From Candidatus Peribacter sp. (GTDB lineage Bacteria > Patescibacteriota > Gracilibacteria > Peribacterales > Peribacteraceae): 64,000 nucleotides of DNA. Below the pieces are notes generated by a model. It was not told the origin of the DNA. It was given only the letters and a program-made list of their open reading frames with translations, and did no database searches. Shown in pieces: positions 43,401 to 50,709 of the stretch. The stretch lies in the NCBI GenBank assembly GCA_018652955.1, contig JABIBA010000009.1:1-64000 (forward strand). Reading direction: 5' to 3'. How positions within the stretch are numbered: position 1 is the stretch's first letter; every line of letters begins with the position of its first letter. The position numbers and the translations under genes are program-made.

Positions 43401-44818
43401 AAGAGAAGTGTGCACCGAAATGCGACAAAATAGATGGATTCAATAGCATGGAAGATTGTCAGAGCGGTTGTCTAAATCCAGATTCTTGTGGGTACGATGG
43501 TGGACTCTGTTGGACATGTAGTCCTGAAATATTTGAAGATGGTTTTGAATCTGGTGATACATCCAAATGGAGTACTGGAGACGATGTAGTTGAAGAAGAT
43601 AAGGATGAAACAGAGGATGACGAAGGTGAGACAGATTTGTGTAAAGATTCATCACGTTGTGACGATGCTGATGAGTGCACACAAGATAACTGTGATCCAG
43701 AGACAGGCGCTTGTTCTAATACTGCTATCCCTGGATGTGGTGAACCAGAGCGAAACTGTAGCAATAACGATATATTGCCGTTTGATAGCAAGGCTGCATG
43801 CCAAGCAGGTAGCCCACTTTGCCCATCCCAGACTGCGGAATGTCAGAGTCATGACACAGATGAGGGAATGTGTTGGGGGTGTGTTCCTAAGGAAGTGGAT
43901 AAGCTTTCTCCATGTCGAGAGAGTGACCGCTGGGTTCTAGAATCCGAAGCACGCTCTGCATGTTCATCACAGAAGAAAATTCATTACAGAGTTACAGATG
44001 AGTGTTGGGGCTGTAAAGCTGATCAGTGTGATTCACCACTAGTCGACCATGCAGGTGCTACTGCGCTTGAGTCCGATGGATATGAATGTAGTCCTGTTCG
44101 AAAGGATAGTGGCTTAACGTGTTACGACTGCAAAGAAGTTGAATCAGATCCACCACCTCCACAATGTGATGCAGGACTTGTTTCTGATTGTGGTCAGTGT
44201 CCAAGTGGTACTGAGTGTGGAGCTCGAAACAGCAATGGTTGTCATATTTGTAATCCAGTAGATACAGGTCCAAGTTGTCCAAGTGGAACAACGGCAAGTC
44301 AGTCTGACTGTGAGTCGCAGTGTCCGAGTGATGGTATCTGTATTGGAGAAGATGGTTGTTACAGTTGTGTAGTTGTTAATTGTCCATCTGGGACTACGAG
44401 AGATGAATGCCCAAGTAGTTGCAGCAATGGTTGTGACGTTGCAGGAGAGCAGCACGGGGTAAAGTGCTACCAGTGTAAGCAAGATTGCGAGACTGCATGT
44501 TCTTCTAATGGGTATGGTCCAGAGAGCACAGATCATTCTGATGCAATTCTCTCAGAGCTTAACGGATACAGTTGTGTTTCTGGTGCAAGTATCAGTATTC
44601 AGACTGCAACAATAGGAGAGTGTAATTGTATTGGTGAATACAGTCTTTCAGTCGACACTACTCCTCCTGTCTGTGCAGGTACTCCTTGTGGAGACGTGGA
44701 GTGTGGAGGCTCTGCAAGTTGTCCAGGAGGGCCAAATGAAACCATTACGGTGAACTGTAACTGGGGTGGATGGGAGAAATTACAGAAGCATCAGTTTAGG
44801 CCAGTGGTTGGTAATTAG
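40403..44818 (+). CDS. Giant secreted repeat protein: duplicated coiled-coils, Cys-rich tandem repeats, dockerin-like segment
   Basis: The signal peptide (FSITLLSGALVVFPFISTVAAA) starts a 1471-residue extracellular protein of unknown family. Two ~180-residue coiled-coil copies (about residues 75-260 and 355-540) share a CDPCK/CHMCD start, VESEGRR[YF]DS, and DDP[ED]VAKEL. Residues 590-735 hold a 38-residue Cys repeat. SDYDHNEDGTVDAADLSDW and the following EDINALNDC resemble a dockerin/EF-hand pair. Then come a Pro/Gly/Phe-rich stretch (PPDFFGPGSDPF) and a long Cys-rich C-terminal part with many CxxC pairs. It has no SLH or LPXTG. Surface adhesion or structure is only a guess. Confidence 0.8.
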   Translation: MRSLRRFSITLLSGALVVFPFISTVAAATYKTPDVFIEEISKFPGSIEGVESSIPSFIGGSEFQVDSFFDVFTEISVQDTCDPCKIIENEIAEKEARIAEIKLGIAAIDDLLALAKQQQIDTQEDIDSISDQLKEMQNPQNYVESEGRRYDSSDNAAMSRRSANLWDAYKSGDLSAQEYSDEIAKDFDDPEVAKELEKIKKEIIKELEEGIKENKDLLDDLSDIIDLLNENAQKLTKELKDCLDKLEELMKALEACKKQCKEGPIDVGGLGLTPEPRGFVDSFFDIFRGPEPILPGVDTVIERLDPQLPGGAGQVPIELVELSLTGTEPIQVNADSFFDVFFEIDVPAQIPETKCHMCDPLAKEIAKKEAKLKMLREAVTAGEALVKDIDTAISNGKEVVEEIKEELKKLENPTDYVESEGRRFDSADHAAMQVRNQRLWGDYRSGKLSAQQLETEWEKPFDDPDVAKELDKIKDQLADELEDVIEESEELIEDLEAQKKEFEDAIIGAKIDIGLCNTNLAAMRIQLADCEKRCKSLGDAIGFIDDLLKQDPPIWNPPEREVDTNDSSETFDPEDPEDLDDVPNCLAKENTFSTTASCMAQCETKHCVLADGAECYTCVGGECKAENNEYPTSDSCFKTCDTKHCVKSEGSDCFYCVGGECKAEDNEYPTADTCFKTCDTKHCVKSEGSDCHYCVGGECKAEDNEYPTADSCFKTCDTKHCVKSEGSDCHYCVKKEPKVSFICDWFGVFCPKPPEASLDSFIGCAEDTDTSADCSDYDHNEDGTVDAADLSDWDLSLQGPGGISFPLIVDGFDGDPGVSVEDINALNDCLSTGGSTCDGLDFGLPPPDILFGDDLLGLGGNGFGLHAQNGNDVLLGDPLPPGFFGSDGLNDIAQPDGPPIPPDFFGPGSDPFTGPGGPVDVTPFGQPDPGTFGGIRFDPVLPPPVQPQTEQVPQAVQDLIAKIIRDNPLEPCEKLIISVRRIRIGNRVSYTVTVRRERDEEKCAPKCDKIDGFNSMEDCQSGCLNPDSCGYDGGLCWTCSPEIFEDGFESGDTSKWSTGDDVVEEDKDETEDDEGETDLCKDSSRCDDADECTQDNCDPETGACSNTAIPGCGEPERNCSNNDILPFDSKAACQAGSPLCPSQTAECQSHDTDEGMCWGCVPKEVDKLSPCRESDRWVLESEARSACSSQKKIHYRVTDECWGCKADQCDSPLVDHAGATALESDGYECSPVRKDSGLTCYDCKEVESDPPPPQCDAGLVSDCGQCPSGTECGARNSNGCHICNPVDTGPSCPSGTTASQSDCESQCPSDGICIGEDGCYSCVVVNCPSGTTRDECPSSCSNGCDVAGEQHGVKCYQCKQDCETACSSNGYGPESTDHSDAILSELNGYSCVSGASISIQTATIGECNCIGEYSLSVDTTPPVCAGTPCGDVECGGSASCPGGPNETITVNCNWGGWEKLQKHQFRPVVGN
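42143..42600 (+). repeat. 114-bp (38-residue) Cys-rich tandem repeat
   Basis: Three near-identical units begin GTAGGTGGAG at 42257, 42371 and 42485, exactly 114 bases apart. A diverged unit precedes them. The encoded unit is CVGGECKAEDNEYPTADTCF then KTCDTKHCVKSEGSDC. The long stretch of DNA identity implies recent duplication within the gene. Confidence 0.9.
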
Positions 44819-44830
44819 GGTTATAAAAAA

Positions 44831-44865
44831 GGGGAGTCGGACAGAAGTGTCTGGCTCTTCTTGTA
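44831..44865 (+). terminator. Terminator of the giant repeat protein gene
   Basis: AGTCGGACA-GAAG-TGTCTGGCT forms a 9-bp stem with two G-U pairs 12-15 bases after the stop, followed by CTTCTTGT, a weak T-rich tail. Confidence 0.65.
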
Positions 44866-44945
44866 TACAATATTTATTCAATAATTTGTAATACGTTTTA
44901 CAGGTGACATTCGTCATCTTGCATCGAGTCTCCTATCATGTGCAC

Positions 44946-46379
44946 ATGAGAAAAATAGTTTTTGGTGCGGCGCTTTTGGTACTTACGTCTTGCTCTTCGA
45001 AGCAACCAGAACAAATAACATTGCTTGATGGCACCCCTGTTGAACTTTCTGAGTTTACAGAGGGAGTTCCTGCAATTGTAAATTTCTGGGCTTCTAGTTG
45101 TAGCTTCTGCAAAGACGAACTTCCGTACTTCGAAAAGATATCCAGAGACTATCCAGAGATTGCAGTCATTGGAATCAATCTTCAAGAGAGTCCTACAGCT
45201 GCTGCAAAGTATTGGAGGCAGGGTGGATATACATTTCCTTCACTACTAGATCCAAGTTCTCAGTTAAAAGCTCAGTTTGATGTTATTACTCAGCCAACGA
45301 CTATATTTATTGACATGAATGGTGATCATATAAGTAAGAAAAACGGCCCGATGCAATGGAAAGAGATAGAGCGAAGAACAAAAGAATTACTAAGCGAAGA
45401 AAAGAAGATCGTCGAAGAACCTCAAGAGATAGACCTATTGCCTGCCGTGAATCACGAATTGCCAATCACTTCTGCTGTACCGTCACTTCTTTCTCAGTGG
45501 TATTACCGAACAGTCGATCATCTTATTCCTTTGGATCAGATTCTTTCTGGTGGACCTGCCAAAGATGGAATTCCTTCTATCGATAATCCGCAGTTTCTTC
45601 TTTCTCGAGAAGTAGACTTCTTAGATGACGATGATATTGGAATACTCGTAGAGCACGGAGGTCACATTAAGTTTTATCCTTATGCAATTTTGAATTGGCA
45701 TGAGATTGTAAACGACCGAATCGGTGGAGATGATGTTACCGTTACGTATTGTCCGCTCTGTGCTACGGGAGTTGTGTATAGCAGTCTTATTACAGAAGGA
45801 GTTACCGAGTTTGGTGTATCAGGATTTCTCTATCAATCTAATTTATTAATGTATGACAGAGCGACAGATAGTTTGTGGAATCAGGTAACAGGACAGGCAG
45901 TAGTAGGACCACTCACTGGAGAAAAGCTCACCTTCATAAAGAGTGACATCGTGCGGTACGCAGCTGCAAAAAATGCATCGATCGACTTACTTGTCCTTTC
46001 TGCAGATACAGGATTTAACAGAGATTACAGTCGTACACCATACGACGGATATGAAGATGAGGATCGAACTATCTTCCCAACAAATGCAGCAGGGGATACG
46101 AGGTTACACCCAAAGGATTTGGTGTATGGAGTGACCATTGATGGGAAAGCTCTCGCAATTTCTGAAGACTTTATTCACAACAATGGTGTGTTCCAGGGGT
46201 ATCTCGGAGAGGGCGTAAAGAAGATTCCTCTGCAGATAGCATTTGATTCTCGCACCGAGCGCTTAGTAATAACGAGATATTACAAAGAAGAGCCTGGACG
46301 CAAAGAAGAGCTTGTTCCTGTTCCTGCATTCTGGTTCTCTTGGCTTTCACAGTATCCGGATACAAAGCTCATGAAGTAG
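44946..46379 (+). CDS. Lipoprotein fusing a TlpA-like thioredoxin domain to DUF3179
   Basis: I start it at 44946 (MRKIVFGAALLVLTSCSS), because TATCAT lies exactly 6 nt upstream and this gives a lipobox at Cys16. Residues 20-150 are a TlpA/ResA-type thioredoxin with active site WASSCSFCKDE and the cis-Pro loop ITQPTTIFID. Residues ~190-477 match DUF3179: KDGIPSIDNPQF, FYPYAILNWHEIVND, VTYCPLCATGVVY, DRATDSLWNQVTGQAVVGPL. The CPLC pair could be a partner for the thioredoxin site. DUF3179 has no firm function. The fusion suggests a self-contained extracytoplasmic redox unit, which is inference. Confidence 0.88.
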   Translation: MRKIVFGAALLVLTSCSSKQPEQITLLDGTPVELSEFTEGVPAIVNFWASSCSFCKDELPYFEKISRDYPEIAVIGINLQESPTAAAKYWRQGGYTFPSLLDPSSQLKAQFDVITQPTTIFIDMNGDHISKKNGPMQWKEIERRTKELLSEEKKIVEEPQEIDLLPAVNHELPITSAVPSLLSQWYYRTVDHLIPLDQILSGGPAKDGIPSIDNPQFLLSREVDFLDDDDIGILVEHGGHIKFYPYAILNWHEIVNDRIGGDDVTVTYCPLCATGVVYSSLITEGVTEFGVSGFLYQSNLLMYDRATDSLWNQVTGQAVVGPLTGEKLTFIKSDIVRYAAAKNASIDLLVLSADTGFNRDYSRTPYDGYEDEDRTIFPTNAAGDTRLHPKDLVYGVTIDGKALAISEDFIHNNGVFQGYLGEGVKKIPLQIAFDSRTERLVITRYYKEEPGRKEELVPVPAFWFSWLSQYPDTKLMK

Positions 46380-46436
46380 GTCTATATATAGAGCAGATTT
46401 GTATTATTGAGAGGTATTTCCTATGATGACGATATT

Positions 46437-46619
46437 ATGAAAAATCTTGGACTTCTCCTACTCATCCCTCTTTCTTTGCCGATATTGCTTCATGTTTATA
46501 ACCCATCTATGCAGCTGGGTGGCTTAGGATTGCTCTTAGGGGTGATTGGCATGACAATTTCACCTTTAATCCTTTTCTTAAGTTTAGGGTTTTATGTAGC
46601 TAAAAGGTGGAATAGGTAA
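46437..46619 (+). CDS. Small two-helix membrane protein
   Basis: The start MKNLGLLLLIPLSLPILLHVYN (46437) is preferred over the ORF-track start because a TATGAT box lies 9 nt before it. The 60 residues have two hydrophobic helices (the second LGGLGLLLGVIGMTISPLILFLSLGFYV) and end KRWNR. No family is recognised. Confidence 0.55.
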   Translation: MKNLGLLLLIPLSLPILLHVYNPSMQLGGLGLLLGVIGMTISPLILFLSLGFYVAKRWNR

Positions 46620-46721
46620 GGATTCTTTGTTATTATCCGCTCGTAAGCTTACTTTTGATGAGGTAGAAATGCTTCTCGCAGAGTTACAGGTTACATTTCT
46701 ACTTATTTTCATCCTATTATT

Positions 46722-46916
46722 ATGGATACAGGAGTAATAAAGAAACTGTTAAACGGTTTCGGCTTCATCTCTCGCGAGGGAGGTGACGATCTATTCTTCC
46801 ACTCAGCTGATCTAGTTGAGGTACAGTTCGATGATCTCCAGGAAGGAGACAACGTTCAGTTCAAAGAAGGAAGCGGTCCTAAAGGACCAAAAGCAGAAGA
46901 GGTTTCAAGAGTTTAA
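46722..46916 (+). CDS. Cold-shock-domain protein
   Basis: The 64-residue protein is one OB-fold cold-shock domain. GVIKKLLNGFGFISREGGDDLFFHSADL contains RNP1 (usual form KGFGFI) and RNP2 (DLFFH), and EGDNVQFKEGSGPKGPKAEEV closes the fold. These proteins bind single-stranded RNA and DNA and act as RNA chaperones. The usual aromatic after GVIK is changed (KLLNGFGFI), as in divergent members. It has its own terminator just downstream, so it is a single-gene unit. Confidence 0.9.
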   Translation: MDTGVIKKLLNGFGFISREGGDDLFFHSADLVEVQFDDLQEGDNVQFKEGSGPKGPKAEEVSRV

Positions 46917-46937
46917 TTCTTAGAAATCAATAAAAAT

Positions 46938-46963
46938 ACACGGGCGAAAGCTCGTGTTTTTTT
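46938..46963 (+). terminator. Terminator of the cold-shock gene
   Basis: ACACGGGC-GAAA-GCTCGTGT, an 8-bp stem with a GNRA tetraloop and one G-U pair, followed by TTTTTTT. Confidence 0.92.
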
Positions 46964-48456
46964 ATACTTTCCCTACACTAGCTGCCAATTCCCCCTTTTT
47001 CCTTATAGACCACGGTGATGTCATACTTCGGTTCCAAGATGTGTCGTTTCAGTACGAGCACAAAAAGCCCATTATGGAGGAGGCGAGTTTTGTTGTACGA
47101 AAAAAGGCGAAGCTGACTATCGTAGGTCAAAATGGAGCTGGGAAAAGTACTATCTTTAAAATGATTATGGGAGAGCTAAAACCAAATCATGGAGAGGTTC
47201 ACATCAAGAAGGGGACGACGATTGGTATCGCAAAGCAGGTTGTTAATCCGGAAGATCTAACAAAGACTGTTCAAGAGTTTTTTGAGGGTGCATTTACAGA
47301 AAAGAAATATGATATAGAACGAGACATAGCTCGTGTGCTCGAAGTCGTTAACCTTCGTGCCGATCGTGACAAAGTAATTTCTGCTTTCTCTGGAGGGCAG
47401 AAGGCTCGTTTGCTATTAGCATATGCCATTATTCAAGAGCCAGATATTTTGCTCCTTGATGAGCCTACAAACAATTTAGATGCAGAAGGGATATATCATC
47501 TTACGCAATTTTTGATTGATTACGAAAAGACGTGTGTAGTGATTTCGCATGATGCGGGGTTCCTTAGTAGTTTTACACACGGAGTGTTGCACCTTGATAG
47601 TAATACCTACACAGTGCAGCAGTATGTAGGGGATTACTTCGATGTAGTAGAGCAGATCAAAGCACAGATAGAGCGCGACCAACGCCAGAATGCTCGTATG
47701 AAAAGAGACATCGCAGACCAGAAAGATAAGATCAACTTCTTCGCACATAAAGGAGGAAAGATGCGAAAGCTCGCCTCGAAGATGCGTGACTCTGTCGAGG
47801 AGGCTGAGTCGAATAAGGTCGATGTCCGCCAGGAGGACAAGACTATTGGCTCGTTTACGATTGGTATTTCTGAGTGCACTAAGCCACTAGTAGAGATAAC
47901 GTCACTGACAGTGATGAAAGACCACAAGCCGACTACGCAAAAGGTGCAAGTGACCGTACGCAAGAAGCACAGGCTACTTATTACAGGTCCGAATGGAATT
48001 GGGAAGAGTACATTGCTCGAAGCGATGGCAGGGAAGACAGAGCAGGGAGCTATTATTCCCCCAGAAGTAAAAGTGGGATACTACCGTCAGGATTTCTCGG
48101 GGCTTGATATGCAAAAGACGGTATACGATACATTGGCAGAGGTTATGGAGATGCCAGATCATCAAAAAATTTACGCAACAGCTTCGCATTTCTTGTTGAA
48201 GGGAGACAAGGTTAAAAACGTAGTAGGAAATTTATCCGAAGGACAAAAAGGTCTTCTGTGTTTTGCTCGTTTTGTCTTACTTCAACCGACTCTGCTTATT
48301 TTAGACGAGCCGACAAATCATATTAACTTCCGTCACCTTCCTGTTATTGCGCAGGCGTTAAACAAGTTCGAAGGGGGTATGATTCTCGTGAGTCATGATG
48401 ATGAATTCGTCTCCCAGATCACTATGAATGAAGAGCTTAATTTGGGAACTTTGTAG
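46954..48456 (+). CDS. ABC-F family ATPase, start uncertain
   Basis: A soluble protein with two ABC cassettes. Cassette 1 has Walker A GQNGAGKST, signature FSGGQKARLLLA and Walker B ILLLDEPTNNLD. Cassette 2 has GPNGIGKST, the changed signature LSEGQKGLL, and LLILDEPTNHI. A charged linker (QRQNARMKRDIADQKDKINFFAHKGGKMRKLASKMRDS) joins them, as in ABC-F translation factors that act at the ribosomal E site. The GTG at 46954 lies inside the preceding terminator, and homology begins about residue 24 (VILRFQDVSFQYEHKKP). No ATG or other common start occurs between, so the true start is unresolved. Confidence 0.9.
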   Translation: MFFYTFPTLAANSPFFLIDHGDVILRFQDVSFQYEHKKPIMEEASFVVRKKAKLTIVGQNGAGKSTIFKMIMGELKPNHGEVHIKKGTTIGIAKQVVNPEDLTKTVQEFFEGAFTEKKYDIERDIARVLEVVNLRADRDKVISAFSGGQKARLLLAYAIIQEPDILLLDEPTNNLDAEGIYHLTQFLIDYEKTCVVISHDAGFLSSFTHGVLHLDSNTYTVQQYVGDYFDVVEQIKAQIERDQRQNARMKRDIADQKDKINFFAHKGGKMRKLASKMRDSVEEAESNKVDVRQEDKTIGSFTIGISECTKPLVEITSLTVMKDHKPTTQKVQVTVRKKHRLLITGPNGIGKSTLLEAMAGKTEQGAIIPPEVKVGYYRQDFSGLDMQKTVYDTLAEVMEMPDHQKIYATASHFLLKGDKVKNVVGNLSEGQKGLLCFARFVLLQPTLLILDEPTNHINFRHLPVIAQALNKFEGGMILVSHDDEFVSQITMNEELNLGTL

Positions 48457-48476
48457 AATTAGTCGCTAGGTATGTT

Positions 48477-48785
48477 TTAACTAAACTTTGAAAGATTCTT
48501 TGGGATCTTCGTAAAAGGAAAAGGCTTTTCGTTTGAGACAAAGGTGATATATCGCAAGAGGATATAACACTGTGTGTTCCATGGTTCACAAAACTCTGCG
48601 ATGTCTTTGCTTCGCTTTCCAGTAAAGAGCACCCAGAAGAAATGTATAACAACGAGAACGGTGATTAACATTTTCCAGATCCCAACAATGAGTCCTGAGA
48701 TGAATCCAACAGGGATTCTAAGAACCGCTTCTTGCTTTTCACTTGGCTTCTTCGACTTTGATTTTGCTTTAGAGGTTTTAGGCAT
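48477..48785 (-). CDS. DUF4389-like small membrane protein
   Basis: The start MPKTSKAKSKSKKPSEKQEAVLR (48785) gives a basic N-terminus. A helix GFISGLIVGIWKMLITVLVVIHFFWVLFTGKRSKDIAEFCEPWNTQCYILLRYITF follows. The VLFTGKRSKDIAEF and the later aromatic Tyr-Ile stretch match DUF4389. The function is unknown. It begins 9 bases after the tRNA-Gly gene on the same strand, so the two may share a transcript. Confidence 0.7.
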   Translation of the reverse strand: MPKTSKAKSKSKKPSEKQEAVLRIPVGFISGLIVGIWKMLITVLVVIHFFWVLFTGKRSKDIAEFCEPWNTQCYILLRYITFVSNEKPFPFTKIPKNLSKFS

Positions 48786-48794
48786 AAATACGAT

Positions 48795-48869
48795 TGGAGC
48801 GGGCGAGCGGAATCGAACCGCCGTCATCAGCTTGGAAGGCTGGGATAATAGCCACTATACGACGCCCGC
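48795..48869 (-). tRNA. tRNA-Gly (anticodon UCC), CCA encoded
   Basis: On the minus strand the acceptor GCGGGCG pairs with CGCCCGC, followed by discriminator T and an encoded CCA. The anticodon loop CTTCCAA contains TCC between stem arms CAGC and GCTG. The T-arm reads GGCGGTTCGATTCCGC with the usual TTCGATT loop. The 75-nt length including CCA is normal. It reads glycine GGA and, with wobble, GGN. GGA is very common in the genes here. Confidence 0.96.
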
Positions 48870-48910
48870 ATGTGTCTAAAAGAACGTGCCTATCTTATGG
48901 AATTTGAGGC

Positions 48911-49192
48911 TTACTGTGAAGTGATTTTCATTATCTTCTCTGGACTCAGTGGTTTCCATGGATGGCAGCTACACAGCCTTTTTAGGGTCATCAGAGAGCC
49001 GATTACGACTCCTCGGTCTGTAAGTACCTGTTGAGAGTACTTGGAGCAAGTAGGCTCATGACGGCAGTATCCATAGGTGTATAAACCTTTTAATGGGCCG
49101 TGATCGGGAGAGAGCGTTGCCTGATACACAGAGATCAAAGCACAGCAGATTCTTCGTGGTATGTGCCAGATGAAAGATCCTGTATTGCGCAT
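48911..49192 (-). CDS. yidD: Membrane protein insertion efficiency factor YidD
   Basis: The 93-residue protein contains the YidD signature: ALISVYQATLSPDHGPLKGLY, then CRHEPTCSKYSQQVLTDRGVV (three conserved Cys) and RLCSCHPW. YidD helps YidC insert membrane proteins. It is not next to rnpA/yidC/rpmH, the usual location. The insertion GPLKGLYTYGY between the SP and CRHEPTCS motifs is longer than usual. The gene diverges from the membrane-protein gene at 49222. Confidence 0.92.
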   Translation of the reverse strand: MRNTGSFIWHIPRRICCALISVYQATLSPDHGPLKGLYTYGYCRHEPTCSKYSQQVLTDRGVVIGSLMTLKRLCSCHPWKPLSPEKIMKITSQ

Positions 49193-49221
49193 GGCGTAAG
49201 AGGAATGTAATCTAAGTCTAC

Positions 49222-49491
49222 ATGGAAACAGTAATTACCAGCGGCGATGTTCTCGCATATCTTCAGATTACGGTCGCAGTATTGCTTGTAATAGTGCTGT
49301 ATCACCTCCTGTTTATTACAGTAGATCTTCGCAAGGTGCTACGAAGAGTGGAGGGGATTACAAAAGAGGTGGAGAACATCATTATGAAGCCCATTAGTGC
49401 TGCAGATCAGATTCTCGAAGTAATACTGAGCTTTGTAGAGTCACAATCAACTGAGAAGCCAAAGAAGAAGAAAACTTCCAAGAAGAAATAA
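49222..49491 (+). CDS. Small single-pass membrane protein, unknown
   Basis: One N-terminal helix (LQITVAVLLVIVLYHLLFITVDL) precedes an amphipathic stretch (RKVLRRVEGITKEVENIIMKPISAADQILEVIL) and a Lys-rich tail (KPKKKKTSKKK). TGTAATCT lies 8 nt before the ATG. It is cotranscribed with the DUF5665-like gene 3 bases downstream. The function is unknown. Confidence 0.7.
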   Translation: METVITSGDVLAYLQITVAVLLVIVLYHLLFITVDLRKVLRRVEGITKEVENIIMKPISAADQILEVILSFVESQSTEKPKKKKTSKKK

Positions 49492-49494
49492 TAG

Positions 49495-49776
49495 ATGATA
49501 GGCAAAAAGAAAGAACCGGAGTCTAAGAGTCTCGTAAAGACGATGAAGAGTTTGGATAAACACATGGAAATGCTCGCGAGTCACTATCAGCCTAAGAGAT
49601 ATCTTTGGATGGGATTTATCCGAGGTATTGTGTATGGTCTTGGAATCATTGTTTCGATTGCGATAGTACTTCCATTTCTATTGGCAATACTAAGTACGAT
49701 AGATTGGATCCCGTATGTAGGGGACTTGATCTCAGAAATTGTGTTTAGAATGGAATCTGCACAACGTCCGTACTAG
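49495..49776 (+). CDS. DUF5665-like small membrane protein
   Basis: A charged N-terminus (GKKKEPESKSLVKTMKSLDKHMEMLAS) is followed by FIRGIVYGLGIIVSIAIVLPFLLAILSTIDWIPYVGDLI, a one- or two-helix hairpin typical of DUF5665 proteins. The function is unknown. It is the second gene of a two-gene unit and overlaps the convergent gene stop by 4 bases. Confidence 0.7.
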   Translation: MIGKKKEPESKSLVKTMKSLDKHMEMLASHYQPKRYLWMGFIRGIVYGLGIIVSIAIVLPFLLAILSTIDWIPYVGDLISEIVFRMESAQRPY

Positions 49777-50261
49777 ATCGACTGCTTGTCGATGAATACA
49801 CGGATGAATATTCTTTTGAGTACATCAACAGATGTATCAAGTAGTTCTGCAAGTAAGCTGTTTAGTCTGCGGATCTTGCTATACAGATCATTAAGCTGAC
49901 ATGCAGAGCCAGGCTTCGATGCACGAAACGCCTTTTGGCGTATTTGTTTACGCATTCCTTTGATCTCTTTTTGGATATACAAGCCAAGCTCTTTTCGCAT
50001 CTCAGGTGCATCAGGAAGATTGGCGATTGCTTGAGCGCGAGTAGATGTAGTGCCGTCATCATCATCTCCTTTACTGGTAGCAGCTCCACCTCCACCCATA
50101 TCACCGGACTTATCTTCACCCATTGTTTCAGAAACCTTATCCATAAGAGTTATGGTTTCGAGCAGACCCTCGAATTTCTCGGGCTGCGCAACGACAAGAT
50201 TCGCACCTTCGTTGGATTCTGTTTGTAGTGCCTGTTTTTCTGGACTTGCTCCACTTGGCAT
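49773..50261 (-). CDS. Hypothetical soluble protein
   Basis: The N-terminal half is polar with a Gly/Asp-rich segment (SGDMGGGGAATSKGDDDDG). The C-terminal half is helical and basic (MRKELGLYIQKEIKGMRKQIRQKAF, then LNDLYSKIRRLNSLLAELLDTSVDVLKRIFIRVFIDKQSI). I do not recognise a family. It has no signal or membrane segment. Confidence 0.6.
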   Translation of the reverse strand: MPSGASPEKQALQTESNEGANLVVAQPEKFEGLLETITLMDKVSETMGEDKSGDMGGGGAATSKGDDDDGTTSTRAQAIANLPDAPEMRKELGLYIQKEIKGMRKQIRQKAFRASKPGSACQLNDLYSKIRRLNSLLAELLDTSVDVLKRIFIRVFIDKQSI

Positions 50262-50368
50262 AGATCTATTGTCTCATGTTTTGGCAAAAAAATCAATGTC
50301 GATTTGCTGTTTCACGTACGAATTCTTTGTTGTTTGCGCGATTCATTGAATTTGGGTACCCTGCATTT

Positions 50369-50704
50369 ATGACGGAACCCACTCTTTTTCATAAAATCGT
50401 CTCAGGGGAGATTCCTTGTGACAAGGTCTACGAGACTGATGAGGTCTTAGGATTTAAAGATATCCACCCAAAAGCCCCTACACACATTCTTTTTATAGCC
50501 AAGAAAGAGGAGCATTTCGTCCCATCAATTATGGATATCACCGATGAAACACATCATGTTACCTGCATGCTGATTCGCGCTGCACGAGAGTTTGCTTCTA
50601 AGCAGGGAATAGAAGGGTACAAGCTGAGCTTCAACTGTGGTGCAAAAGGAGGACAAGAAGTCTTCTATTTGCACCTACACTTTATGAGTCAGGAATCTCT
50701 ATAA
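50369..50704 (+). CDS. HIT-family (histidine triad) nucleotide hydrolase
   Basis: The true start is MTEPTLFHKIVSGEIPCDKVYE (50369); the ORF track begins 31 residues too early. TACCCT lies 6 nt before this ATG. GFKDIHPKAPTHILFIAKKE and GQEVFYLHLHFMS follow. The usual triad HxHxH appears as YLHLHFM, with the first His position Tyr, so one triad histidine is replaced. The catalytic His is retained. HIT/Hint proteins hydrolyse purine nucleotide phosphoramidates. Confidence 0.9.
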   Translation: MTEPTLFHKIVSGEIPCDKVYETDEVLGFKDIHPKAPTHILFIAKKEEHFVPSIMDITDETHHVTCMLIRAAREFASKQGIEGYKLSFNCGAKGGQEVFYLHLHFMSQESL

Positions 50705-50709
50705 GAGAT

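Noticed and set aside
46954-47022. GTG start of the ABC-F protein at 46954 as real
   Set aside because: The codon is inside the cold-shock terminator and homology starts about 23 residues later. I keep the ORF boundary only because no better start is visible.
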